From Roseibacterium elongatum DSM 19469 (GTDB lineage Bacteria > Pseudomonadota > Alphaproteobacteria > Rhodobacterales > Rhodobacteraceae), in contig NZ_CP004372.1 in assembly GCF_000590925.1 (NCBI RefSeq), forward strand, positions 2,585,001-2,649,000: 64,000 nt of DNA. The letters are read 5' to 3'. The notes beneath the pieces are model-generated. The model was not told the DNA's origin. It did not search any database and was given only the letters and a program-made list of their open reading frames with translations. Below, in pieces: positions 28,214 to 37,133 of the stretch. A program made the translations under genes and the position numbers. Position 1 is the first letter of the stretch. The number at the start of each line of letters is the position of its first letter.

Positions 28214-28734
28214 TCTATGAACTGGACGGAATCGCACCCGAGCTGGCCGAGGATACCTGGGTCGCCCCGGATGCGAATCTGATCGGCCGCGTCGTGCTCG
28301 AGGCCGGGGCCTCAGTCTGGTTCGGCGCGACCTTGCGCGGCGACAACGAAGAGATCCGTATCGGCGTGGGGTCGAACGTGCAGGAGAACAGCGTGTTTCA
28401 CACCGATATGGGCTATCCGCTGCAGGTCGGTCGTGACTGCACCATCGGCCACAAGGCGATGCTGCATGGCTGCACCATCGGGGACGGGTCGCTGATCGGC
28501 AGTGGGGGCGACGGTGCTCAATGGCGCGCGGATCGGGCGGGGGTGCCTGAGTCGGGGCCGGTGCGTTGATACCCCGAAGGAAAAGAGATCCCCGACGGAT
28601 CGCTTGTCATGGGCATGCCGGGCAAGATCGTGCGCAGCCTCGATGCGGCGGCGCAAGGCGACCTGCTCGGCTCGGCCGCGCATTACCGCGACCGGATGCG
28701 CCGGTTTCGCGAGGGTCTGCGCCCGATCGGGTGA
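28210..28734 (+). CDS. Gamma carbonic anhydrase family protein (frameshifted as read)
   Basis: Left-handed beta-helix protein of the YrdA/PaaY type; reconstructed to about 173 residues, the normal length. [17 protein letters not shown] and [19 protein letters not shown] carry the hexapeptide repeats, and [19 protein letters not shown] contains the zinc-ligand histidines. Three one-base insertions (28502, 28551 and the C run 28572-28575) break the frame; removing them reads [20 protein letters not shown] and [19 protein letters not shown], after which the original frame resumes. Carbonic anhydrase activity of this subfamily is often unproven. Confidence 0.85.
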
Positions 28735-28758
28735 TGCGGGTGACGCAGGCCCCGCCAG

Positions 28759-29392
28759 CTAGCGGGTCGCCATGCGCAGGACAGGCTCATCGGCGACGAA
28801 ATTGATCGTCAGGTTCATGTCCTCGGCCAGGGTGTGCAGCGCGAGAAACTGCACCTCGGCCGGGCGCAGGGCCCGGCCAGCCCCGCCAGCCCCGAACCGC
28901 AGCACGGACCACAGCGGTTCATCCAGCACCAGGCGCGGCCCCTCGGCCATAAGCTGCCATGCGCCGGGGCCGGTCGCCTCAAACGCCAGCGTTCCCCCCA
29001 TGGGCAAGGCGCGGTCGGCGCAGAGGGCCATCAGATAGGCCAGCTTCACCTCGCGGCGGGGCAGGTCGCGTGTCACGCTCAGTGCGGGGGACAGGCGGCT
29101 GGTGCGATAGTATCCCTCCAGGGTGCCGATGGCCTCGCGCGGGCTGGTCAGCTGCTGCGCGTTGGCCGCGCCAAAGGCGAGCCGAAAGAAGCGCACCCGG
29201 GCCTGCGCATCCGTCACGGCGTCACGGATCAGGTCCATCTCGGGGCCGTCGGCCGTCCCCGTCATGCCCAGAAGCTCGACCCCACTTGCCGATCGCGCCA
29301 AGCGGGTTACTTAGGTCGTGACACAGACGCGAGCCGATCAGGTCGGCCAGGCTTTGCCCGGTCTGGGCGGGATATGCGTGATCATCCATCAT
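28759..29392 (-). CDS. chpT: Histidine phosphotransferase ChpT (frameshifted as read)
   Basis: Reconstructed as about 210 residues. ChpT passes phosphate from the hybrid kinase CckA to CtrA (and CpdR). The phospho-accepting helix SRLCHDLSNPLGAIG, with the active His at about 25, is in the first frame; one extra base at 29285 shifts the rest, which continues VELLGMTGT and ends in a degenerate ATPase-like domain (VLDEPLWSVLRFGA). Removal of the base restores GNGVELL as in the family. In Rhodobacterales ChpT controls motility, gene transfer agents and quorum responses through CtrA. Its start is only 12 bases from the divergent DUF3553 gene. Confidence 0.9.
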
Positions 29393-29404
29393 GAAAGGGG
29401 CCTC

Positions 29405-29590
29405 ATGTCCGACTCGGTCAATGCAATTCTGGAACCGGGAATGTTCGTGCGCCACCCCGACCGGCCAGATTGGGGATTGGGGCAGGTCCAGTCCAACATC
29501 GCCGACCGGATCACGGTGAATTTCGAGAACGAGGGAAAGGTCGTGATTGACGGCCGCCGCGTGACGCTGATCATGGAATTCCTCCCGTAA
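29405..29590 (+). CDS. DUF3553 family protein
   Basis: 61-residue protein almost entirely made of the DUF3553 domain: EPGMFVRHPDRPDWGLGQVQ followed by ITVNFENEGKVVIDG. The fold is SH3-like, similar to the CarD/UvrD C-terminal domains, suggesting contact with nucleic acid or RNA polymerase partners; that is inference. ATG 29405 has AAAGGGG eight bases upstream. Divergent from chpT with 12 bases between the start codons. Confidence 0.85.
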   Translation: MSDSVNAILEPGMFVRHPDRPDWGLGQVQSNIADRITVNFENEGKVVIDGRRVTLIMEFLP

Positions 29591-29635
29591 GGGTCGCCGG
29601 ATCTCCGGTTCTTGGCTCACCCTAGGCGCGAGCGG

Positions 29636-29651
29636 TTAACACGAGTTTAAC
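29636..29651. promoter_or_regulatory. Candidate CtrA-binding site TTAA-N7-TTAAC
   Basis: TTAA at 29636-29639, seven bases, then TTAAC at 29647-29651: a full CtrA consensus. It lies in the 177-base gap between the DUF3553 gene and olsB and about 245 bases from the chpT start. The likely target is olsB/olsA. The match is direct; regulation is inferred. Confidence 0.5.
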
Positions 29652-29767
29652 ATGGCGCGGCGCTGCGGCCCATCGCCATCGCTTGCACAGGTCTGCCCGT
29701 CTCGGGTAACCCCTCAGCAACCGCGCGGCCTCCGCGTGCCAGATCCAAATACCCGAGCCGCCCCGAG

Positions 29768-30550
29768 ATGCAGATCGACGACAGCCATTTCGAACTGCGC
29801 CTGGCCCGCGATGCGCAGGACCGGCGCGCGGCGCAGCGGCTGCGCTACGAGGTCTTCGTCGCCGAATTGGGTGGCGACGGGCCGCTTGTCGATCATGCCG
29901 CCCGGCTCGAGGCGGACCGTTTCGATCCCTATTTCGATCACCTGCTGCTTCTGGATCACCGCCGCACGGGCGACGATCAGGTGGTCGGCGTCTACCGGGT
30001 CATGCGCCTCGATCAGGCCGAGGCGGCGGGCCAATTCTATTCCGAGGATGAATATGACCTGACCCCGCTGCGTCGGTCGGGGCGGCCCCTGCTGGAGCTT
30101 GGCCGCTCCTGCGTGCATCGCGACTATCGCGGCGGCACGGCGATGATGCATCTGTGGAACGGTCTTGCGGCCTATATCGCCGCGCATGACATCGAGGTCA
30201 TGTTCGGCGTCGCCAGCTTTCATGGCACCGATCCCGCGCCCCTGGCCGCGCCGCTGTCGCTGTTGCATCACCGCCACCTCGCGCCGCCCGATATCCGGCC
30301 GGCCGCCCGTCCGCCCGGGGCGACGCGGATGGACCTGATCGGGGCCGAGGCCCTCGACCGGCCCGCTGCGATCCGCTCCATGCCGGCCCTGATCAAGGCC
30401 TATCTTCGGCTGGGCGGCTTTGTGGGCGAGGGGGCCTTCATCGACCGCGCCTTCAACTGCATCGACGTTTGCCTGGTGATGGATGTGGCCCGCATGTCCG
30501 AAAAGCACCGCGCGATCTATCAGCGCGGCGCCGGGGTCGCGGTACCATGA
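29768..30550 (+). CDS. olsB: Ornithine-acyl-ACP N-acyltransferase OlsB
   Basis: 260-residue GNAT-like enzyme that transfers a 3-hydroxyacyl group to ornithine, giving lyso-ornithine lipid. Signatures: AQRLRYEVFVAELGGDG (about 22-38), YRVMRLDQAEAAGQFYSEDE (about 77-96), LELGRSCVHRDYRGG (about 110-124) and the C-terminal FNCIDVCLVMDV. The stop overlaps the olsA start by four bases. Ornithine lipids replace phospholipids under phosphate limitation in marine alphaproteobacteria. Close homologues also include hemolysin-like acyltransferases, but the olsA neighbour settles the role. Confidence 0.95.
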   Translation: MQIDDSHFELRLARDAQDRRAAQRLRYEVFVAELGGDGPLVDHAARLEADRFDPYFDHLLLLDHRRTGDDQVVGVYRVMRLDQAEAAGQFYSEDEYDLTPLRRSGRPLLELGRSCVHRDYRGGTAMMHLWNGLAAYIAAHDIEVMFGVASFHGTDPAPLAAPLSLLHHRHLAPPDIRPAARPPGATRMDLIGAEALDRPAAIRSMPALIKAYLRLGGFVGEGAFIDRAFNCIDVCLVMDVARMSEKHRAIYQRGAGVAVP

Positions 30551-31428
30551 GCGTGACCTGGACGGATGACGCGCCGCCGCCGCCACAGCGCCGCCTTGCC
30601 CTTGGCGATTGGCTGCGCGTTGCCCGGCGGGGCGGCGCGATCCTGGTCACGCTGATGATCTGTTTTCCGTTGCTGTTGCTCTTGCGGGTGCCCGAGCGGG
30701 CGCTGTTCGGGTTGAACCGCCCGGTGACGCCCTGGATCACCCAGGCCGTCTGCGTGCTGGCCTGCCGGTTCATGGGGCTGCGCCGCAAGGTGATCGGCCA
30801 GCCGATGCCGCAGCGCGGGGCGTTCGTGGCCAACCATTCCACTTGGCTGGATATTTTCGTGCTGAATGCCGGCAAACGGCTCTATTTCGTCTCCAAGGCC
30901 GAGGTGGCGGGATGGGCGGGCATCGGCTGGCTGGCGCGGGGCACCGGCACCGTGTTCATCCGCCGCGACCGGCGCAGCGAGGCCGCCGCCCAGACCCGGA
31001 TGTTCGAGGATCGGCTGCGCGCGGGGCACAAGCTCTTGTTCTTTCCCGAGGGCACCTCGACCGACGGGCGGCGGGTTCTGCCGTTCAAGACCACGCTTTT
31101 CGCGGCGTTTCTGTCCGACCGTCTGCGCGATATCCTGTGGGTGCAGCCAATCAGCTTGCACTACCACGCCCCGCACGGGGCGGATGCGCGATTCTACGGG
31201 TGGTGGGGCGATATGGAGTTCGGCGCAAACCTGCTGCAGGTGCTGGCCGCGCCACGGCAGGGCTGGGTCGAGCTGCGCTATGGCACGCCCCTGAAAGTCA
31301 GCGATTTCGAGGATCGCAAAGCCCTGGCCCGCGCGGCCGAACGGGCGGTGCGCGCCGGTTACGACCAGGGCCGGTCGCCTGACGACGGCGGGGCAAAGGG
31401 CGGCACCCGATCGACCAAGTCGGTTTGA
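30547..31428 (+). CDS. olsA: Lyso-ornithine lipid O-acyltransferase OlsA
   Basis: 293-residue membrane-associated acyltransferase of the PlsC family, completing ornithine lipid by O-acylation. A hydrophobic segment (about 30-50) anchors it. The catalytic HX4D motif NHSTWLD has His 97 and Asp 102; FPEGTSTDGRRVLPFKTTL (about 166-184) is the acceptor-binding EGTS block. Second gene of the olsBA operon, ATGA overlap with olsB. The C-terminus ends with a Gly/Lys-rich tail. Confidence 0.94.
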   Translation: MSVTWTDDAPPPPQRRLALGDWLRVARRGGAILVTLMICFPLLLLLRVPERALFGLNRPVTPWITQAVCVLACRFMGLRRKVIGQPMPQRGAFVANHSTWLDIFVLNAGKRLYFVSKAEVAGWAGIGWLARGTGTVFIRRDRRSEAAAQTRMFEDRLRAGHKLLFFPEGTSTDGRRVLPFKTTLFAAFLSDRLRDILWVQPISLHYHAPHGADARFYGWWGDMEFGANLLQVLAAPRQGWVELRYGTPLKVSDFEDRKALARAAERAVRAGYDQGRSPDDGGAKGGTRSTKSV

Positions 31429-31438
31429 CCCGGCCGCG

Positions 31439-32059
31439 TCAGTCCAGGGGGGCGATCATCCGACGGAGCGCATCCAACGGATCGTCCTGACGCCAGATCT
31501 CGGCGCCGATGGCGAAGAAATCGACGACCGGGGCGAAGTCTGCCACCAGATCGGGTGTCAATGCCCCTTCGGCAACCACAGGCAGTTCGATCATCTGCGA
31601 CCACCAGGCGAACAGGTCACGCCCGGCCGGGGCGCCATCGTCGAGATCGCTGTGTCCGACAGGCCCGAAGCTGATGTAATCGGCACCGGCCTCGCCCGCG
31701 ACCAGCCCGTCATGGCGCGAGGCCCCGCAATGGGCCCCGAGGATCGCGTCGGCCCCAAGCGCCTTGCGCGCCGCCCGGACCGAGCGCGCGCCATCCGAAA
31801 GATGCACCCCGTCGAGGCCCAGGCGCTCGACCAGCCCGAAAGGACCGTCGATCACCAGGGGCACGTCGCGGGCATGGGCCAGCTCGCGGCAGGTATCGGC
31901 GGCGCGCGCAAGGTCATCCTCGGCGTCGGCGACGAGGGCCAGGCGCAAACAGGCGATCTCGACCCCGTCGAGAACGGCCGCAAGTTGCGGGGCGAAGGCC
32001 TGCGGATCGAAAGTCTTGGGGGTGACCAGGTAGATTTGCGGGCGCTCGGCGTCGGCCAT
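31439..32059 (-). CDS. Thiamine-phosphate synthase-like protein
   Basis: 206-residue TIM-barrel protein of the TMP synthase/TenI family. The C-terminal signature is clear: GLDGVHLSDGARSVRAARK, ILGAHCGASRHDGLVAGE and AGADYISFGPVG, followed by VVAEGALTP. The classic ThiE pyrophosphate residues are only partly kept, and the N-terminal part (IYLVTPKTFDP) is that of a ThiE paralogue found in Rhodobacterales, so synthase activity is likely but not certain. No other thiamine genes are adjacent. ATG 32059 chosen; the frame upstream has no signature. Convergent with olsA. Confidence 0.82.
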   Translation of the reverse strand: MADAERPQIYLVTPKTFDPQAFAPQLAAVLDGVEIACLRLALVADAEDDLARAADTCRELAHARDVPLVIDGPFGLVERLGLDGVHLSDGARSVRAARKALGADAILGAHCGASRHDGLVAGEAGADYISFGPVGHSDLDDGAPAGRDLFAWWSQMIELPVVAEGALTPDLVADFAPVVDFFAIGAEIWRQDDPLDALRRMIAPLD

Positions 32060-32174
32060 GATGCGGTGTCCTCTGTTTCGCGTGGGCGTCGATACGCGCA
32101 GCCGGACGTGCAAGCAAGGGGCAGGTGGCGTGCGGTGCCTTGCCTGTGCGCGCCGCAACGGCTATCGGGCCGCC

Positions 32175-32933
32175 ATGCAACAGAACGATCCTGCGACACA
32201 GCCCGCCTTCGTCCTCGTCCGCCCGCAGATGGGCGAGAATATCGGCGCCTCGGCGCGCGCGATGTGGAATTTCGGCCTGGACCGGATGCGGGTCGTGGGC
32301 CCGCGCGACGGCTGGCCGAACGAACGCGCCGTGGCCCTAGCCAGCGGGGCGGGGCGGCTGCTGGATCGGGCGGGCCTGTTCGACCGGGTCGAGGATGCGG
32401 TGTCTGATTGCATATATGTCTTTGCCACCACCGCGCGCGAGCGCGGGTTGACCAAGCCGGTGGTCACGCCCGAACGCGCCATGCAGCAGGCGCGCGCGAT
32501 CGCAGCCGAGGGCGGAAAGGTCGCCGTTCTGTTCGGGCCGGAACGGGCCGGGCTGGAGAATGCCGATATCGCGCTGGCCAATGCCATCGTCTCGGTTCCG
32601 GTGAACCCGGCGTTCCCCTCGCTCAATCTGGCGCAATGCGTGCTGCTGACAGCCTATGAATGGCGCCGCGTCACGGTCGAAACACCGCCCGAGGTGACGG
32701 AGATGGCCCGCACCGATTTCGCCACTGCGCTCGAGGTCGAGAAACTGGGCGATCATTTCGAGGAACGGCTGGAAGAGGCGGGGTTCTTCTTTCCCGCGCT
32801 CAAGGCCGAGGGGATGAAGCTGAACCTGCGCAACATGTGGTCGCGCCTGCCGCTGACGCGCGCCGATGTGCAGATGCTGCATGGCATGCTGCGCCAGATG
32901 GTCCGCTGGGCCGACAAGCGCCGCGACGGGTAG
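32175..32933 (+). CDS. trmJ: tRNA (cytidine/uridine-2'-O-)-methyltransferase TrmJ
   Basis: 252-residue SPOUT-fold methyltransferase that modifies the ribose of position 32 in tRNA. Motif 1, PQMGENIGASARAMWNFGLD, is at about 17-36; motif 2, VLFGPERAGLENADIA, about 117-132; and motif 3, SVPVNPAFPSLNLAQCVLL, about 138-156, with the trefoil knot. A C-terminal helical extension follows, as in TrmJ. Divergent from the thiamine gene over 115 bases. Confidence 0.94.
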   Translation: MQQNDPATQPAFVLVRPQMGENIGASARAMWNFGLDRMRVVGPRDGWPNERAVALASGAGRLLDRAGLFDRVEDAVSDCIYVFATTARERGLTKPVVTPERAMQQARAIAAEGGKVAVLFGPERAGLENADIALANAIVSVPVNPAFPSLNLAQCVLLTAYEWRRVTVETPPEVTEMARTDFATALEVEKLGDHFEERLEEAGFFFPALKAEGMKLNLRNMWSRLPLTRADVQMLHGMLRQMVRWADKRRDG

Positions 32934-33087
32934 GGGGCGTCTGCCCCCGCGCGCGTCCCGCGCCCCCCCCGGACGGTTTCTTGCCAAGATGAAGGGACGG
33001 GTGCGGCGATGTCGGGCAGGCGCAGGCGCTTGAAGGCGGTTGGGGCACGGGATAGGTCTGAACCCGAAATGTGAGGGGAGACGGGCC

Positions 33088-34221
33088 ATGGCCGAACGTC
33101 GCAGCATTTTCGAGGACGTCAGCGAAACGCAGAAACCCGCCGCCACGCCCGGTGGCATCAGCCGCGATCGCACACGCGCGCGGCGGCTGGTGCGTGGCTG
33201 GCTGAAGATCCTGTTCGCGCTGGTCGTGGTGATGGTTGCCGTGGGCGGATTGACCCGGCTGACCGACTCGGGCCTGTCGATCACCGAATGGGCACCCTTG
33301 TCGGGGGCGATCCCGCCTTTGTCCGAGGCCGACTGGCAGGCCGAGTTCGAGGCCTACCGCGCCATTCCCGAGTACCAGTTGCAGAACCGCGGCATGAGCA
33401 TGGCCGAGTTCCAGGTCATCTATTGGTGGGAATGGGGGCATCGGCAGCTTGGCCGCTTTATCGGGTTGGTCTGGGCGGTCGGGTTCCTGGGCTTGCTGGT
33501 GACGCGCAACATTCCGCGCGGCTGGTCCTTGCGGTTGCTGATGCTGGGCGCGCTGGGGGGCGCGCAGGGCGCCATCGGCTGGTGGATGGTGGCCTCGGGG
33601 CTGGAAGAGGGCATGCTCGACGTGGCCTCGTACCGGCTGGCGACGCATCTGGGCCTGGCCTTTCTGATCCTGTCGCTGATCGCGTGGTACGTCATGCGGC
33701 TGGGGCGCGCGGAATCCGAGCTGCTGGCCGCCCGGCGCGAGGGCGACCGCAAGCTCAAGGGCGTGTCCACGGGCGTGATGCACTTGGCGTTTCTGCAGAT
33801 CATCGTCGGCGCCCTTGTGGCGGGCATCGATGCGGGGCGGAATTACACCGACTGGCCGCTGATGGCCGGTGGCTTCACGCCGCCGGGGATGTGGGCGATC
33901 GAGCCGGTGTGGCGCAACCTGTTCGAGAATGACGGCACGGTCCAGTTCATCCATCGCATGCTGGGATATCTGGTCTTGCTGATGGGTCTGGTGGCGTGGG
34001 TCATGGCCCTGCGCTCGGCCCGCAAGGCCACGCGCGGGGCGTTTCACGACATGATGGCAATGCTCGTGGTGCAGGTCGCCATCGGCATCATGACGGTCAT
34101 GGCCTCGGCACCGTGGTACATGGCCATTCTGCATCAGGTGGGCGCGGTGTTGCTGATGGTGCTGATCCTGCGCGCACGCTTTTTGTCCATGTACCCCCTG
34201 AAACAATCCATCCGAGGCTGA
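33088..34221 (+). CDS. ctaA: Heme A synthase
   Basis: 377-residue inner-membrane enzyme oxidising heme O to heme A for aa3-type cytochrome oxidase. It has eight hydrophobic segments. Conserved: GGLTRLTDSGLSITEWAPLS (about 53-72), EFQVIYWWEWGHRQLGRFIG (about 108-127) with heme-binding His, IVGALVAGIDAGRNYTDWPL, and QFIHRMLGYLV with the second pair of His. ATG 33088 follows GAGGGGAG; an ATG-like start upstream at 33040 is less likely. Followed by the M32 peptidase after five bases. Confidence 0.96.
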   Translation: MAERRSIFEDVSETQKPAATPGGISRDRTRARRLVRGWLKILFALVVVMVAVGGLTRLTDSGLSITEWAPLSGAIPPLSEADWQAEFEAYRAIPEYQLQNRGMSMAEFQVIYWWEWGHRQLGRFIGLVWAVGFLGLLVTRNIPRGWSLRLLMLGALGGAQGAIGWWMVASGLEEGMLDVASYRLATHLGLAFLILSLIAWYVMRLGRAESELLAARREGDRKLKGVSTGVMHLAFLQIIVGALVAGIDAGRNYTDWPLMAGGFTPPGMWAIEPVWRNLFENDGTVQFIHRMLGYLVLLMGLVAWVMALRSARKATRGAFHDMMAMLVVQVAIGIMTVMASAPWYMAILHQVGAVLLMVLILRARFLSMYPLKQSIRG

Positions 34222-34226
34222 CCGAG

Positions 34227-35706
34227 ATGACCGCATTGACCGATCTGCTGGCCTATCAGCGCCAGACCGAAGCCCTGTCGCAGGTCATGGGCCGGCTCGG
34301 CTGGGATCAGGAAACCGTGATGCCGCGCGGCGCGACCGAGCAGCGGGCCGAGGAAATGGCCGCGTTGGAGGCCGTTCTGCATCGCCCGCCGGACCGACCC
34401 GCGCGTGGGCGACTGGCTGTCGGCGGTCGAAGACATGGAACTGGGTGAGGTCGAGGCGGCGCACCTGCGCCTGATCCGCCGCGGCCATGAGCGCGCGGTC
34501 AAGGTGCCCGCGGACCTTGCCACGGCCCTGGCGCGGACCACGTCGCTGGCGCAAGGCATCTGGGCGCGGGCGCGCGCCGCCGATGATGTCGCGGGGTTTC
34601 TGCCCACGCTCGAAGGGGTGGTGAACCTGCGTCGTCAGGAGGCCGCCGCCCTTGCCGGTGACGGCCCGCTTTACGACGCCCTGCTCGAAGACTACGAGCC
34701 GGGCACCAGCGCCGCCGATATCGCCGGGCTGTTCGACCGGATGCGCCCGCGTCTGGTCGCCCTGCGCGAGCGTGTACTGGGCGCGGGCCACCCGCCCAAG
34801 GGCCTGTCGGGCGCCTTTGGCGAGGCCGGGCAACTGGCGCTGGCCCAGGAGGTGGCCGAAGCCTTTGGCTATGACATGCTGCACGGGCGGATCGATCAGG
34901 CCGTGCACCCGTTCTCCTCGGGGTCGGGCAAGGATGTGCGCATCACCACGCGGGTGGACGAGGCCGAACCACTGGGGTGTCTGTATTCCACGATCCACGA
35001 GGTCGGGCACGCCACCTATGAGCAGAATATCGATGACGCCTACCTGCTGAGCGCCTTGGGGCAGGGCGTGTCGATGGGTGTCCACGAAAGCCAGAGCCGG
35101 ATCTATGAAAACCAGCTGGGCCGGTCCACCGCCTTCACCGGCTGGCTGTTCAACCGGATGCGGGCGCATTTCGACGAGATCGGCCTGCCCGACGAGGCCG
35201 CCTTTCATGCGGCGGTGAACCGGGTCAGCGCGGGCTTCATCCGGACCGAGGCGGACGAGGTGCATTACAACCTGCACATCATGCTGCGGTTCGATCTGGA
35301 GCGCGCGCTGATTGCCGGGGATCTCGCCGTCGCCGATCTCGAGGCCGCGTGGAACGACCGGTTCGAGTCCGATTTCGGGGTCAGGGTCGACCGTCCCAGC
35401 CACGGCATGTTGCAGGACGTGCATTGGTCGGTGGGCCTGTTCGGCTATTTCCCGACCTATGCCCTGGGCAATGTCTATGCCGGCTGCCTGCACGAGGCGA
35501 TGCGCCGCGATATCCCGGCGCTCGACGAACATCTGGCCGAGGGCGACCCGTCGCCGGCCACCGCATGGCTGCGCGAACGCCTGCAACGCCATGGCGGGCT
35601 ACGCACCCCGCGCGAGACGATCATGGAAGCGACCGGCGCCGAGATCAGCGAAGCACCCCTTCTGGACTATCTCGACGCCAAGTTCGGGGCGATCTACGAC
35701 CTTTAG
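34227..35706 (+). CDS. M32 family carboxypeptidase (frameshifted as read)
   Basis: Reconstructed as about 492 residues, the usual size of Taq-type metallocarboxypeptidases. The N-terminus LLAYQRQTEALSQVMGRLGWDQETVMPRG is in one frame; an extra C at about 34383 breaks it, and the remainder, from VGDWLSAVEDMEL on, is in another frame. The zinc motif HEVGH is near residue 256-260, preceded by DVRITTRVDE and followed by GVHESQSRIYENQLGRS, all family hallmarks. Cytosolic peptide turnover is the expected role. Directly after ctaA, probably co-transcribed. Confidence 0.9.
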
Positions 35707-35735
35707 GCCCCGGTCCGCGCGCGCCGGTCAAGCGA

Positions 35736-36530
35736 TCAGCCGGGCTGGTTCCAGTCCGGCTTGCGCTTTTCGATGAAGGCATCGACCCCTTCGGCCGTGC
35801 CCTTGTCGAGCATGTTCTCGACCATCACCGCGCCGGTCAGCGCATAGGCCTTGTCGAGGGGCAGGTCGATCTGGTCGTAGAAGGCGCGCTTGCCGATGCG
35901 CACGGCTGTGCCCAGCTTGCTGGCGACAAGGGTGGCCAGGGCCTCGGCCTCCTGATCCAGGGCGTTGTCGGGCACGACGCGGTTCACCAGGCCCAGGTCC
36001 CGCGCGCGGGCGGCGTCGATGAACTCGCCCGTGGTCAGCATCTCGAACACCTGCTTGCGCGGGGCGTTGCGCGACAACGCCACCATCGGGGTCGAGCAGA
36101 ACAGGCCGATATTGACGCCGTTCACACCGAAACGGCAGCTTTCGGCGCTGACCGCCATGTCGCAGGACGCCACCAGTTGACAGCCCGCGGCCGTGGCGAT
36201 GCCATGGGTCTGGGCGATCACGGGCTGGGGCAGGCGCGGGATCACCTGCATCATCCGCGCACAGCGGTCGAACAGGTCGCGCAGCTCGGCCGCGCCGCTG
36301 CCGCCTTCGCGTTTGGCCTTCATCTCCTTGAGATCATGACCGGCGCAGAACGCCTTGCCCGTCCCCTTGAGCACGATCACGCGCTGCGTGTCCGAGGTCA
36401 TCAGGTCCTGAAAACTGTCGGTCAATCGCGCCAGCATGGCATCCGACAGTGCATTCAGGCTGCCCGGCGCGTTCAGCGTCAGATGCGTGACCGCGCCGCG
36501 ATCTTCGCGCAAAAGGATTTCGTCGGTCAT
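35736..36530 (-). CDS. Enoyl-CoA hydratase/isomerase family protein
   Basis: 264-residue crotonase-fold protein. The oxyanion loops are visible as AFCAGHDLKEMKA (about 60-72) and THGIATAAGCQLVASCDMAV (about 110-129), followed by FGVNGVNIGLFCSTPMV. The C-terminal trimerisation helix region ends FIEKRKPDWNQ. This matches a subgroup similar to ECHDC3-type hydratases. The catalytic glutamates cannot be assigned with certainty, so the specific substrate is open. Convergent with the M32 peptidase. Confidence 0.9.
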   Translation of the reverse strand: MTDEILLREDRGAVTHLTLNAPGSLNALSDAMLARLTDSFQDLMTSDTQRVIVLKGTGKAFCAGHDLKEMKAKREGGSGAAELRDLFDRCARMMQVIPRLPQPVIAQTHGIATAAGCQLVASCDMAVSAESCRFGVNGVNIGLFCSTPMVALSRNAPRKQVFEMLTTGEFIDAARARDLGLVNRVVPDNALDQEAEALATLVASKLGTAVRIGKRAFYDQIDLPLDKAYALTGAVMVENMLDKGTAEGVDAFIEKRKPDWNQPG

Positions 36531-36615
36531 TCGTGGATGTCTCCCTTGCCACCGTCCCGTCCGGGCGGCACGTTAGCCGCAATCGGGGGCGGTGAAAACA
36601 GCAAGGGGTGGTGTG

Positions 36616-37038
36616 ATGCCGGTGGTGATGAACGAGGACGACTTGCAGGGCTTTCTCGCCCGCGAGTTTCCGCAGACGGCCGATGATTTCGTGATCGAAG
36701 AGGTGGCCGACATGTCGATCCGCGTTCGCCTGCCTGTGGCCGAGCGGCACCTGCGGCCCGGTGGCACCGTCTCGGGGCCGTCGATCTTTGCCTTGGCCGA
36801 TGTGTCCGTCTACCTGGCGCTGCTGGCCATGATCGGGCCCAAGGCGTTGGCCGTCACGACGAATTGCTCGATCGATTTCATGCGCAAACCCGCCGCGCAG
36901 ACCGACCTGATCTGCATCTGTCGCCTGCTCAAGCTGGGGCGCGTGCTGGCCGTGGGCGAATGCCTGATCTTTTCGGAAGGAACCGAGGCCCCGGTCGCCC
37001 GTGCCTCGATGACCTATTCGATCCCGCCCGAGCGCTGA
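36616..37038 (+). CDS. PaaI-family thioesterase
   Basis: 140-residue hot-dog-fold protein. The core shows ERHLRPGGTVSGPSIFALAD, the helix preceding the active site, then a long helix VYLALLAMIGPKALAVTTN and strand NCSIDFMRKPA. ATG 36616 follows AAGGGGTG; ATG 36628 also possible. Divergent from the enoyl-CoA hydratase gene across 85 bases, which fits a shared acyl-CoA role. Substrate unknown. Confidence 0.87.
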   Translation: MPVVMNEDDLQGFLAREFPQTADDFVIEEVADMSIRVRLPVAERHLRPGGTVSGPSIFALADVSVYLALLAMIGPKALAVTTNCSIDFMRKPAAQTDLICICRLLKLGRVLAVGECLIFSEGTEAPVARASMTYSIPPER

Positions 37039-37133
37039 GGGCGCGGGCCTGCGACACCCTGCACCGCTGCATTCCGCCGGGTGCGGGCCTAGGTAGTTGA
37101 CGAAATCAATCGAATGAGGATCGGAGGACCGTC

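Noticed and set aside
30547..31428. Plain lysophosphatidate acyltransferase (PlsC) for the olsA gene
   Set aside because: Overlap with olsB and the ornithine-lipid type sequence make OlsA the better call, though PlsC activity cannot be excluded.
37097..37110. FNR-like word TTGAC...TCAA before the SLAC1-type gene
   Set aside because: Spacing is one base short of the 14-base FNR palindrome, so no site is claimed.
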